From Deuterostichococcus epilithicus (Eukaryota; Chlorophyta; Trebouxiophyceae; Prasiolales; Stichococcaceae), in assembly GCA_033439295.1 (NCBI GenBank), contig JAVTLE010000018.1:806001-870000 (forward strand): a DNA stretch of 64,000 bases, written 5' to 3'. Below the pieces are notes generated by a model. That model worked only from the letters and a program-made list of their open reading frames with translations. It was not told where the DNA came from and searched no databases. Positions 1 through 14,600 of the stretch are shown here, piece by piece; within the stretch, counting starts at the first letter, position 1; each line of letters starts with the position of its first letter. Position numbers and translations under genes: made by a program.

Positions 1-50
1 GGACGTCAAAGCTGTGCGGCCACAAGATGTGCGCGTCCGTGCACCCGCAG

Positions 51-217
51 GCGCCTGTGCGCTTGTCGTGGCGGGCGTGCTGGAAGGCAGGATAGACCGC
101 GACTGCCGGGTGGACCTGCCTGGCGGCCCGCTGCAGATCGAGTGGCGGGAGTCGGATGGCCACGTGTACATGACGGGCCCCGCGGAGCTGGTGTTTGCCG
201 GCAGCGTGACGCTCTGA
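51..217 (+). CDS. dapF: Diaminopimelate epimerase, last exon only (gene runs off the left edge)
   Basis: DapF converts LL- to meso-diaminopimelate in lysine biosynthesis, in plants and algae normally in the plastid. The exon opens inside the conserved GACA motif, just after a CAG acceptor at 48-50, and continues through [12 protein letters not shown] and [14 protein letters not shown], both hallmarks of the DapF C-terminus. It ends at TGA 215-217 with the usual short tail. The entering phase is 1, so the preceding G and the catalytic cysteine of the ACGTGACA signature lie in an upstream exon outside the window. Nothing here suggests damage. The seen motifs make the family nearly certain; plastid location is inferred from plants because the N-terminus is missing. 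Confidence 0.93.
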
Positions 218-1330
218 CCGGCTCTGACCGGCGGCCTGGAGGCTGAAGCAGCGCTGGGCGGGATTCTACAAGTTATGCAGAGCTGCGTCCGGTTAGGCGC
301 GCCGCATTTTGGCAGCGGCTCCCGGGCGACAGGGCAAGGACCCCTGGCTGGGGCGGCTCCTGATGGAGGCCGCGCTCTCTTTGGCCCTTGGCAGAGACAA
401 ATGTGTTGCTGCCACCGTAAGCGGTGCCGCCACTTAAGGCCGGTACCTCCTGAACCACCCGCTGGTTGTGCCGCATGATTTACGGCGCATTGCCGCAGCG
501 GCGCCGCCATTTGCCCCAGGGGCAGTGTGTCTACCGGCGGCGGCAGCACTTGCTTGGGCGCCTGGATGCCACATGGGCACTGGACGCACGCTGGCACTGT
601 GGTATGTCATAGACCGAGGAGGACAGTAACAATGTTGCAATTGCTTGCCACACCGCACTCGAAGTGGCCGGCGAGTGCGGGGGTCGATGATGAGGGCACT
701 CGTCTCAGAGCAACTGAACGACTTGCGCAATAAGCGTGCTGTCAAGCAGGCCAGGTCTTCTTCTGCACTACAGTGGCCCTGCTGAAATTGGCAAGCAGTT
801 TGGCGCAAGTTCGCACAGCGACCACGAGCTGCCCTGCGCGGCAAGGCGTTTTGAGCATACCGAGTTTCAACGCGACCTTCCGACCGCAGGCGTCCGAACT
901 TAGTAGCCATTGATCTCAAACGCAATATTTATTGTCTGCATCATCATGTAAAGTCGAAAGAGCCCTGCCGGCCAGGCATGGCACATCGAAGGTGTGCAAT
1001 GCTTTGCAGACCCAGACGTCATTCGCACTAGAGCGGTGCACTAGAGCGGTCCACCGATAGTCTCCAAAATGCTGACCACCTCAGCTAGATATGATGCAAA
1101 TTTGCTCTATGGCACACGTGCGGTGAGCCAATGCCACAACAGCCAGCGCAGCACTTCAGCGCAAGCGGCAGCAGCGCCGCTGCCGGCAGGCTCTAGACGC
1201 AGCATGAACACGATAGCACTGGCAAAGATGCGTAACGGAAAGGGTCAAGTCCTTTCATCTGGAGTTCGCACATGCTGAGTTGTCGATCGCTTGAGTGCCG
1301 TGCGCATCTCCGGACATCCGCCGCGCCAGC
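218..1330. other. Intergenic stretch, no gene seen
   Basis: Between the end of dapF and the start of the next gene there are only short open frames, without exon-like codon bias or family motifs. It should hold the dapF 3' UTR and the promoter of the downstream hydrolase gene. No clear TATA box or repeat was recognised. Confidence 0.5.
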
Positions 1331-3616
1331 ATGGCAGTGCACCTGGCGGTGTGGACCGCGCTGCTGTGTTTCTCGGTGACCATCGTGCTGGAGTACGCCG
1401 GCTACGATCACCCAATCAAATGGCTGTCATTCGGACCCTTCCACAAGCTTCCGCCGCGGTCACCGCCTAATGCCGCCGCTGCCATTGCTGCGAGCGCTGC
1501 CATTGGGCCCGCCGCCGCGGCTGCTGTGGCCAGAGCCGAGGCAGTGCAGACGGGTTTCCGCCGCAAGCGCGGTGTGGCGTCGTTCCTGACCGACCCTGAC
1601 GACTTCGACACGCTGTCGCCTTCGCTGAGCTGGTGGTACAGCTGGGGCAGAAGGGTGCGGCATTTGCGTGAATGACATTGTTGCACACCTGATATCCAAA
1701 GCTGAACTGCGCAGCTGTGCGGCCTGCCGAACATTATGTGAGTGCTCCGCCACTGCGCGGCCGTTTTGCTGTTAAGCAACAGTCTTACATGCGACTCAGC
1801 CAGTTCTTGGTTCCCCACCGTCTGATGCAGATGGACAACGCCACAGCGGCGAGGGGGTCAGCAGCGGGCATGGAGTTCGTGCCCATGCAATGGGCGCAGT
1901 GGGGCCTGGCCACCCTGGACCAGACCATCGTGTCGCTGCTGGACCAGGGCCTGCGGCCCACTGCCCTGCTGGGCTTCAACGAGCCCAACATGAAGTCGCA
2001 GGTGCCTGCACCTCAAGACGCTGTTGCAACGCTCGTTTGCTTGTGCATTGGCTTGACCACACGCGCTTCTAGGGCATCATCATTGCCGGATTGTGATTTC
2101 GCCATTCCGGCAGATGAGTGGAGCAGACGCTCGGCTTGACAACAGAGGCCGAGCGAGTGCGCTGGTGGCGCATCAGGCCGCAGTATCAGACTGGCCACTC
2201 TGCAGCAACAGCCAGGGCATCGAGGTATCAATTTTAGTGAAAGTGGAGTGACTCAATCTTGCTGTGCTTTTGTGGCACTGCGCAGGCCAACCTCATGCCC
2301 GCAGACGCCGCGGCGCTATGGCCGCAACTGGAGGAGGTTGCCGACAAGTTCGCCCTGCGCCTCGGCTCCCCGTCCGCTTCAAATTGCGGCGGCGACGAGT
2401 GAACATCGCAATGCTGCCATGACTCCTCCTATGGCTGCGCTCATCTTGCTCTGCCTGCCGCCAGCACTGCAACACTGGCCGAGGACAAAACAAGTTCGCT
2501 GCATTCGCACGTGCATTCTTCTTACCAAAAGATGAACCGTTTGTGCAGCTGCTTGTACCGGAACCCTTTCAAGTGGTGGGGTGAGTTCTTCGGGAACTGC
2601 ACTGGATGCCGTGTGGACTTCATGGCGATGCACATGTGCGCTGTTGGATGGCTTGCACTCGGACTTGACTTGCACATCGGTCAGCATTAAGCTTGCTCAC
2701 CGATGCCACATGTATCATCTGTAGTGTCTGTATATCTCTCTCACAAGCCGACACCGCCGCACGAGATGCCTGCTCGGACATTGTGAGAATGATGTTGCAG
2801 GTACACGTGCAACATCCACACACTGAAAGCGGCGATTGGCGCGGTCAAGAACCGCTATGGGCGGCCCATCTGGCTGACGGAGTTCAACTGCCCGAATAAG
2901 GACCAGCCACTGGCACGGCAGGTGTGCACGTTGTGAGGGCGAGCCGCTGTCGACACGTTCCATGTTGAGACCAAATTTCAGTAGCAAAACGAGAGACCTG
3001 TGGGATTATCAACTCAAGCGCCATTGCATCTACCATGCGCAATGGCATGTGTCTGAGGATTGGTGGCGATCGTCCTCAACAAGCTTCTTAAAGGGCTTTT
3101 CTGAGCTGATTCGCACACGGTCATCCATACCCATTACCATCCAGGTATATTCTGCCCGCATAGGTCAATTACCTGCGGAAAGCAGTCGCTTACCTAAACG
3201 GCGAGCCGGCAATTGAGCGATACGCCTGGTTCACCACCCGCTGGTACTCGGTGCGCATCAAAGCTGCCGACTCGCCGTGCTTCAGGATGGTGTGCATCTG
3301 AACCGTCAGCCACTGCTTGCCAGACAGCTCAGATCGCACCATTGCAGGCGGCATGCAAACGCATTGGAAGGGGTCTCATTCGCCTTGACTCACATGCCGC
3401 CTGCATCAGGGCGACTGGACCATGAGCCTGCTGGCAAATGGCACATCTCAGTTGACGCAGCTCGGCCAGGTGTATACCACGGACGCTGCCTTGCAGACGC
3501 TGCCGCTGCTGCCATTCTGGGGCGTGCGCAGGAATGGTGGCATGCGCCAAAGCGCAGCAAAGCCGAAGGTGAGCTTCAATGGAATGGAGGTCAATGCAAG
3601 CGCTTCATGTCGGTAG
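1331..3616 (+). CDS. Asl1/GH128-like glycoside hydrolase with N-terminal membrane anchor
   Basis: Seven exons join in consistent phase: 1331-1654, 1831-2001, 2286-2398, 2549-2635, 2801-2921, 3164-3250 and 3410-3616. The protein starts with a hydrophobic segment (LAVWTALLCFSVTIVL), read as an uncleaved signal anchor or signal peptide. A short Pro/Ala linker leads into a TIM-barrel hydrolase of the Asl1 type (family GH128, best known for fungal beta-1,3-glucan activity). Seen motifs are MEFVPMQW, LLGFNEPNM (the NEP motif carrying the likely acid/base Glu), the aromatic FKWWGEFF, VDFMAMHMY, IWLTEFNCPN (likely nucleophile Glu) and ERYAWFTTRWY. The barrel order matches the family. Substrate in this alga is unknown; a wall or storage beta-glucan is an inference. 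The last about 30 residues look unlike the family and may reflect a mis-called final exon end. Confidence 0.85.
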
Positions 3617-4197
3617 ATTTAGTGCCAATATTTCGGACAGTCAGTGACCTTGGTCGCTCATGTCTGAGTGCTTGTGCGGTTTTGCAGGGCCCACATTGAG
3701 GCGGTACGTAGGTGGCGGAATACGGCTCAAATGATAAGCCGCCGATGAGAAGAGAGGGAGGACTCCGCAATTTCAACATGCGGTGCCACTGCATCGGCTG
3801 TAGCATCGCCAACATTTGCAGACATTCGTTGCATAACCGCGATGCAGCATGCATCATAGTGTCCGTCTCTATCCTATCCACACCTAGCGGTAGCAATTAT
3901 GCATTGATTGTGAGAACAGCAGTGATGTCAGCGGCAGCCAGCAGGGCAGGCAATCTGGGTTTGTCGCATCATTGTCGTTCAACCTTCGTGACTGCCATGT
4001 ACGAAGTGATCAAAGCCAAGCACTGCTCGATCGGTCCCTGAACATGCGCCTGCTTGCAATCTGCATCTGCCGCCCCTTGATTATGTGGTGGCCAATCTTG
4101 ATGCGATCGAGGCAGCGGACTGTTCAAGACAGACCTTGGGCCAGTTTCGGAGTGTTGCAAGGCACACTTCTTTTTCACATACCAGTTCAAGCACAGC
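3617..4197. other. Intergenic stretch, nothing recognised
   Basis: I see no conserved motif or exon chain here. It is likely the hydrolase 3' UTR plus the promoter of the next gene. Confidence 0.4.
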
Positions 4198-6714
<2,517 letters not shown>

Positions 6715-9118
6715 CGGCCAGCCTTTGCCGTGGACTTCCCGAAGATCTGGAAGCCAACCGCACTGAATGGTCCGTCGTGAACTGCGGCAACGTTTCACAG
6801 CAATGCCTCCGTCCAGACCCTTAGCTGTGCATGCTAATGGCATGCTGAATGTCGGTCGCCATACTATGCTGCGTGTGATGGCAGGGCCGACTGCAGCGGC
6901 GTGCAAGGATAACCTGGGCCGGTGGCTCAGACTTGCGCTCACAGTTCATTGCGGTGCTGACTTCCTGGCTGACTTCCTGGCAACAAAATCCAATCTCATC
7001 CCCCATGTGGCTGCTCAAGCCACGAAAGTATTTTGCAACAGCGGCACTCGGCATATGTGAGAGGACAGCCACCTGGATGCACCCAATACCACCGCCATCC
7101 TGCTATGCCGTGAACCCAGAGAGATTGAAAGGCTGCTAGAAATTTGCTTCTGCTTCCGGCCACGCGTAATCCACCATAGTGAAGTGAACTTGACGCAACC
7201 CACAGGATCTCTGTCTCTCCAAGGCCGCCGCCCGTATCCAGGCTGGAGTGCTGCTCGCAGTCCATGCACATTGGACGCAGCCGCATCTCGTGCATAACCA
7301 CCAACCGCCCGCGGCGCTGCAGGGGTACGTCAGCCACATCAGCATCACGATGCCTGAGAGCATGCCGCTGCGTATCATGGCCGTGTACAAACCCAGCGGC
7401 GAGTCGCGGAGTGTCATTCAGGCGCCCAAATAATCGTATACACCCAGACGGCTACAGGCATGGCGGAGGCTGCGGGCGGCAGATTCCTACCTGCCATGCA
7501 TAACAAGCCGGCAGGCTGCCCACGGAACACATGAACACCATGGACAGGGCTTTCGATGTTGGCCTCAGCACGCTTGGCGTGCACGCAGTCAGTATGTGCA
7601 CAGCCAGATGGCACCCTGGACCCAGCAGGCCATGCGCATCCATATCAGCGGACACGCGCAGGTCAGAGATGCAGCCTCCAGGATTGACACTTCATTTTGC
7701 GCACGCAGGTGTGAGTTCGACTTGGCGTCTGCTGCCAATGCACTGCAACAGCTGCAAGTCCTTACTGCCGACATCTTCAGGACCTATGACCACAGACCCG
7801 TCCTGTTAACACTAGTACGGGGACACGTTCTTCAGCCCGCGACGCCACCGCCATTGACAATTGCGCCATCCTGCCTTGAAGTAAAACTCACAGCAGAGCA
7901 GATGCTCACCTGGGTGGACTTGATGGCGTCACGCTCCAGCGCGCTGCACGCTGCGGAGCGTTTTGCCAGCCTAGCGAAGCACGGCATGCCACTCGCCCCA
8001 GGCCGGCGAGTTCGAAGCCTGCTCGGAGCGAAATGATCATCCAAAACGGCGTTGCAGAGGCTAAGGCATGCGGTGCTCAATTCTACAAGCTCGTCCAGGC
8101 ACACATGGCACATGGTGCCGCCCAGCGGGGTCATTACCCGGTGCACATGGCGCGTGCTCAGATCACGCAGTATGGTGCGGCCTTCGTCTGCCTACGTCTC
8201 TGCAGGATGTATCACAAGGTGGTTGCCCATTTCATGGCTGCCGATACCTCAGCTCTATACCTTGCCACACCCCAATAGCGCAGGAGATTACTGCCGGTCT
8301 CCCAACACTGGACGCCATCCCAGATCAGGTGCACAGCGGACGGTGATGCAAGTGACTCTACACCTTAAGGAGGAACGAGCGAAGATGACCAGGCCTGAGG
8401 GCGATGACGATGTCAACGATGCAACCTGGAGCATGGCAAACATGCTTGTAGGCCAGACACAGCAGCTCTCTGAGTGGTGGGTACTGCATGCTGCACAGCT
8501 TGCCTGGGAGATGTGCTGATCTCACGTCGGACAATCAGCCGGAACTCCTCCGCATTGCAGGAGCCTCGCCCACTCTCAAGCCTGTTGGCAGCAGCGGTAA
8601 GCGTGTAGTTGCAGGAGGCCACATCAACGTCAGGGCACGCTCAGGCGGAGCCCCCAGGGCAATGGATGCCCAGGAGCACGGTAACAGCCAGGAAGGGCCT
8701 TCCAGGTCAAGCGGCTGCCGCTGCACGCCCGACAGTAGAATGGCGGAGGCAGCGGCAGATGATGCTGTGGGTGCACGCGGCACCATGGCCGTATTGAAGC
8801 AATGTGCTGTAGTGCAGCCGCTAGAGGCCGAAAGTGGCCCGGCGAAGAATAAGAGACTCGCACGGGTCGACAGCAGCCCTCCAGTTCCCAGGGGGTCCTC
8901 TAAACACCCTTGCAATCAGTGCCTGTGACTTTTGCGAACGTCGGCCCGCAGCTGCAACGTGGTATGCATGGCTATCAACCTCGCGTCGCTGCAGTCAGAG
9001 TTGAGAACCGTACATTTGTGCCCATCAGTGGAACACAGGCATTGGCCTCAAAGCTCCCGGCTGCAGCCCGTGCAGAGCACCGCCCCCGCCGGCCTCAGCT
9101 CGGCGCCTGTTCCCAGTC
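6715..9118. other. Stretch without a convincing gene model
   Basis: Many short open frames occur on both strands but no consistent exon chain can be followed. Exon-like pieces on the + strand include 7323-7432 and 7690-8036 (entered separately as a possible relic) and 8033-8278, which encodes a Cys/His/Ala-rich segment of no known family. Codon bias is weaker than in the clear genes. Confidence 0.3.
7323..7827 (+). mobile_element. Possible decayed LINE-type endonuclease fragment
   Basis: Two pieces resemble the endonuclease/exonuclease/phosphatase fold used by non-LTR retrotransposons: PLRIMAVYKPSGE near 7365-7410, similar to the L-R-V-x-x-V-Y-x-P strand, and YDHRPVLLTL near 7785-7816, similar to the C-terminal SDHxPV motif. 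They lie in the right order, but the intervening frame is broken and no reverse transcriptase motif (such as YxDD) was found. The match rests on two short motifs, so a coincidence or a cellular member of the fold cannot be excluded. Confidence 0.2.
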
Positions 9119-11000
9119 ATGAGGGCGTCGGGGCTGCTGTCTCGCCAAAAAAAATCCGACTCAGAGCTGCGCCCCACCATCTGCAACATTGCCGCTCCCG
9201 GCATGCTGGTTTAACCCTGGGAGGTCGAATCTCCTCTGCCCAGATGAATGGACTGCCAGTTAATTGTGGTAGGACTTCAACAGCAAGAGGACCGAAGCGC
9301 AGGGCAATGCAGTATCATAGCCTGTGCGTGAGTTCTCAAACTTTTGCCGAGATAACGCCCCCAACACGGTGGAATGTATGTGGTGCAGCGCGTTGGGCTA
9401 TGTCACCTATTCGACATTTTCGTGCGCCAGGCAGCAAGAGGTAACAGGAGTCAACCGCGTCATCACGTTCAGGCACATGCTGCTCACCTTCCCGTGCATC
9501 TTTTCATTCAAGCTCGCCGCTGCGCAGGTATCAAGCCGGCTGGAGCCGGCCTACGCCGCGACTGGGCCGACGCAGCTGCTGGCATACAGAACAATCTATG
9601 GAGGATCCCGGTTTGAGAGTCAGCGAGCGGCGTTCGAAAGCGACATCTTTCGCATCAACGCGAAAATGCTGTATGCCACGAACAGGCTGACGCCGGCCGG
9701 CCTTCTGTGTAAGCTGCCCAACATCGAGGGCGTGCTTTCTCACTGTCCTTCACCTGCGCAGTTGTGGCGTCCGGAGTAATGCATGGTCCGAAGACACCGC
9801 TGATTGTCCGAGCGTGATTCACAAATCCACGTTGTCCGTCCAGGGCACGCAGAGGTGGAAATTGCACGCGGCCGCCTGTCGCAGCCAGGTTGCATTTTAA
9901 CGCCTCCTTCACTCCAGATGGTCCGCAAGCCGGCCGCGGCTCTTTGGTCATACTTTGTGGAGTCCAACCCACAGTGGGCAGAAGCCGTCGCCCAAGCAAT
10001 TCACATTCCTCCAGATCTGATCGCAGCCAAGTGAGTGCGGTTGTCAAGTGGTGGTCCTGTGGCTCCTGCCCTTTTTGCCATGACAGGCGGCTCTGTGCCT
10101 GTCGTATGAACGCTGAGCCGCCCTGATGAATGTGCAATGTGCAGGGTGCTTGAGCTTGGACCAAAGCTGCGCCAGTATGAGTTCTTTGGTGGGGTTCGTG
10201 TTGCGGACCTTTGCAGCGGCTTCCTCATTGTGCTGCCAGCCTTCCTCAACGCCCAGGAGGTTTTGCTGTTGAGAGCCATCGCGCACAGGTGCAATGTGGG
10301 GTGCATGAGCAACTCTGAGGTGAGCCTGGCTCCTTGTACGCTGTGCTACGTGTTGACACCAATGCAGCTAGTGAGTGTGAGCGGGCCGCAGACTGCCAGG
10401 ACTCGATGCCTTCATGATGGCCAACCCTTTGCTCCTGCAGGCGCCAGATGGCATGTCTAGTTTGCTGAATCTGCTGTCGGATATCCCTTCCACCTCAATG
10501 GAGTGGGCACTCGAGGATGCGACCACGCGCCTCCTACATGTCAAAGGCAAACTTGACGTCAAAGGCTTGTGGGGTGCGTCATATCAAGTGCACATTCCTG
10601 CCCAAACCATGACACGACGTAGCATGCAGACTGAGCTTGTTGCTGCTGAGCTTTCTTCAAATTAATCAAAGCTGAGTGATCTGCGATGCACTGCACAGGA
10701 CACGTTCACGATCAACACGCCGTGCAGGTTTTAGATTTCTTGTATGCGAGGAGTGCTGCAGAATTCACAGAAGCTTGGCTGATGCTGGCCGGCATGTCGG
10801 ACGGCCAATGCCTCATTCAAGCTCTTGCTGACGTCATGCGGTGGACGACGGCACAGGCTTTCTCGGCAAGGTGGCTGCGCAGTGAACGGCGAACATCACT
10901 CAATTGGACCTGCACCACAGTGTACCCTATGTAGCAGAATTGCCATTGCAAACTGATATTGACATGTCGCTGTTGCACATGTGGTGCAGGCTGGGTGCAA
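9119..11000 (+). CDS. Unrecognised multi-exon gene or transposon-related gene
   Basis: I do not recognise this protein. A candidate start at 9119 begins MRASGLLSRQKKS. Exon-like blocks follow at about 9273-9310 (DFNSKRTEAQGNA), 9327-9430 (FSNFCRDNAPNTVECMWC, with a C-x2-C pair), 9530-9720 (RLEPAYAATGPTQLLAYRT), 9900-10031 (KPAAALWSYFVESNPQW), 10144-10320 (LRQYEFFGGVRVADLC), 10441-10570 and 10730-10870. The blocks share one strand and are each followed by a plausible GT donor, which argues for a real gene. An in-frame TAG separates the second and third blocks, so either a tiny intron lies there or the copy is damaged. The Cys pair and Lys/Arg-rich start would suit a DNA-binding element protein, but this is speculation. 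Confidence 0.33.
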
Positions 11001-11685
11001 TGTCAGCTGCTGCGACGGCGGGGGAATGGGACGAGAGTCCGCGCCCGTTCTCTTCGCACATTCTGATCAAGGAGGGTGTAATGTCAGCCGAGGACACGAT
11101 GGTGGCCATGACCCTAGCGCACCGATATTTTGTTCGTCACGAGGTGGATCTGACAATTTCGAGGCGGAAGTCAGCCGCAGCGGTGGGGTGAATGCCACGT
11201 ACCTACCTATTGCTGGACAAGTAGTTGGACCCATGAAACAGACTGTTGCTATTGTAGGGCTTGGAGGCTTCTCAGCTCTTCTCCCTTGATTGGTTTTGAA
11301 GCCTGGCATCCGACATCAACAGAACAGCAGCGAGACTTCGTCACCTAGAGCAGGCTGCACGCTCAGAGTTCCGGGGGACCGCTTGTGGTTCCTGCTGCTG
11401 CCGCCCCTGACGCCGCGCTTTTGCTGCTCACACTGCGCGATTTGCTGTTAAGTACGTTAGGGAAACCCCGGATGGACCCCATCACATCCTCGGACCCTGG
11501 TGTTGACTCATCATCAGGGTTTACAAGCTTTGATCTTCGAACGGGACAGGTTCGGCGCCATTCAGTCCACTGCCAGCAAGCACCCGCGCAGCCGCGCGGA
11601 GTCCAGCCTTCTGGTTCTAATTGCTGTAGGCTGCAAACTTCATTGTGTCACTGATCAACGTCACGGAGCCAGCGGGGAGTGTGCA
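11001..11685. other. Intergenic stretch upstream of the wall-protein gene
   Basis: Only short unbiased open frames are seen. The 3' end of the preceding uncertain gene may extend into it. It should contain the promoter of the gene starting at 11686; no defined element was recognised. Confidence 0.35.
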
Positions 11686-14600
11686 ATGCGGAGGCCGGTG
11701 CAGGGCCTGCTGTGCCTGGCCATTCTACTCATCGCCGGATGCGCTCAGGGCGCAAAGCTCCTAGAAGGTGAGCTGTATATTTACTATAAAAATTTGCTCC
11801 CATTCGGACGGCGACCGGGTCGGTGATCCGCCGAGTCAATGGCACAACATATGTGTCGGCGCGAAGCGCGTGTCGTCTGCGGGCCAAGATCATCTCTTAT
11901 TGCGCATGATGCATAAATGATGCTTGATTCGAGAGCCTACAAGTCTTCAGGTATAGGCACGGGTGACAAGACTGTTCCGACATTGGTCCAGCCAGCAGTG
12001 GGAGAGTGCGTGGTGCGAACAGAGTGCAGGCCATGAGGTCGTCTGTACACGATTTGCAGACTGAACATCAATTACATTCCATACTTACTCTATTTATGCT
12101 ACCCGTGCTATTGGGATATCACAGCTAGCAACTGCGATCGAAGTGATTGCACTGTACCGGCACAAAATTGAGTTCAATTACTGGCTCCGGGCGGTCGTTA
12201 CTCTTGCGTCACAAATGCTCTTGCAAAGCTTTGGGCACGATTGTGCGCCCCGTTTAACGACAGTGGTGCTGCGCCACCTGCGCCCTGCACTGCCTGCTTC
12301 TGCTGGCGCAGCCTTTGTGAAGAGCTCGAACCAAAAGTTTGACCAAATCCTCATACTGTGCTGCAGGTCATGGCACTGCAGGATTGCCTCAGCACAGCCA
12401 CCAGAGGAAGCTCCTGCAGACGGATGAGCCTCCGCCGCCGGTGAGCCCTGACGAGCCGCCTCCAAGCCCGCCACCACAGCCCCCTCCCAGCCCTCCGCCA
12501 TCGCCGTCATCGCAGCCCCCTCCCAGCCCGCCTCCCCACTCCCCTCCAAGCCCCCCGCCCTCGCCACCTCCCAGTCCGCCCCCTAGCCCACCTCCTTCAC
12601 CACCTCCCAGGTATGCTGTCACACATCTGGCTGGATCACTGGTCTGAGCCTGCTTGGAGCGTGACCATCGGTGGTTTTGCACCAGCTTGCAAGCTGCTTG
12701 CAATGCTTGCCTCCGTACTTTGCATCCTCCCAAAAGCGTCAGGATTGAACCAAGATGCTTCCTTTCCCGCAGTCCCCCNCCNTCACCTCCTCCCAGCCCG
12801 CCCCCTCCTCCTCCGGAGCCCGCCGCCGCGGCCGCCCCCCAGGCCACCACGGCCGCCTCCCCCAGTCCGCCTTCGCCTCCGCCAAGCCCGCCACCAAGCC
12901 CGCCGCCCAGCCCGCCGCCTCCCAGCCCACCGCCCAGCCCCCGCCGCACCCGCCGCCACCATCACCCCCGCCGCCGGGCGCCAGCTGCAGCGGCAAGGCC
13001 TATGATGGCTACCTGGACCACTGCGAGGTAAACATCTAGTCTTGCAGCTGACATACCGCTCAAGATGCTCTGGCCCTCACTCGTACTCAAGCCTCTGGTG
13101 CCTTAGGCCGCCAATGGTCTCGGCGCTGCCATCTTGTGAGCTCGTGTATGCCTTGAAGGCGATGTTGGCTGCGCCGCATACACTGTCAGCGCAATCCAAT
13201 GCGAAGTTGCCTATGGCTGCGCCTGCTTCAGGTCACGTTTTCCCTACCAGACGGATCGCCAAACCCGGACATCAGCACGTTGACGATCAACGGTGCCTTC
13301 AGCATCTACCAGCTGTCCGCCGTTGCGTCCGAGTCCGACGTCTTCTTCTTGAAGCCCGCCTTCCGCGACGGCACCCCTGACAACGTGTGCCCAACGGCAT
13401 TCTCGAGAGCTAGCTGCATTTGAGAGTGGCGCAGCCGAAGTTGTGGCGGTGTTGCCATAGCTTTGCGTGCTGCTAAAGTTTCTGCCAGCCAACGTGCGAG
13501 ATGTCATCAAGTGCTACTACATGGCTGCAGATCTGCTGCTGGGTGGCCGCCAAGGAACCATCAGCACATGATTGCTTCAGGCTGTTATTTCAGCCAGCAC
13601 CTGAGCTTGAGCTTCGGGACTGCTGATATGCTGCGCAGGTGATCACGGATGCCAACGGCACGATCGTCTGCCACGACATCAACACGGGGCTCAAGCAGTA
13701 CCTGCCAATGGCGGCGCGGGCTCGCAACTGCGCCACCGACAACGGCCCCGTCATCATGAGCCCGCTGTCCACCCTCCTGGTACACTCTTCGCCGGGGACT
13801 TTACAACAGACACCTTTCTTCGTTTCAAGCGTTTCAGAAGGTCTCTGTGGCCTCTTTCTTGCCTCAAGCCATTCCAATGATCATACTTTTCGCAAATATT
13901 CAGGTTGTCGCGGACATGGTGGGCGACAACGCCAGTCCCGTGCGCCGGCTGCTGGGCAGCACGCCTCCTGCTGCACCCGTCTTGGAGCAGGTCGGGGCTT
14001 CTCCTGCGGTCCATTGGTCTCTGCCTGCGTGTCACCCCTCCAGCGGTGGCGCTGCGGAGAGGTTCTGTTCATGTGGAGCTTTTCGCTTAGATACGGCCGG
14101 GCGGCTGTCTGGAGAACTCTGTCATTCGTCTGCCACCGCCTTGCTGAATATTTCCTTCCAGACCACATCCACTGCAAGAAGCGTGCCACCATCGATGCCA
14201 CAGGAGATCCTGACGGCGCTGGGCATTGGCAACAGCAGCATCACCATTGGCCGCTATGACTCCCTGGCCGCGGCGCGTGCCGAGAGTGCTGCGGTGAGCT
14301 CGCTCGGAGGCTTTTTTCACACGAGGAGCAGCGGCATCCTGTTGCAGCCAGTCAGCAAGTCAACTTTCCATGCAACGCGTGTCTCAAACACGAAGACCCT
14401 AATCTTAAGCTGTCCAGGCCAGCGAGCTGCGAGGACCCTGCTTTTCCATGCTTGCAGGGCATCCGCGGCACAGGCCTGGCGGTGTACACCGCTGAGGCAC
14501 TGCTGCGCAACTTCCTATTGACAGCCACCTCGCTCTTTGTGCCCGCTGGCGCCGATGCGGACACCTACCGTGACACCGCCACCTTCCTTGTGTTTGTGAG

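Noticed and set aside
9205-9245. GGAGGTCGAATCTCC as a possible tRNA or SINE B box
   Set aside because: Only a short stem-loop is present, with no A box at the proper distance.
12389-12949. Long glycine-rich open frame on the minus strand
   Set aside because: It is the mirror of the SPPP codons on the plus strand, contains the Ns, and lacks any signal or domain; the plus-strand gene explains it.
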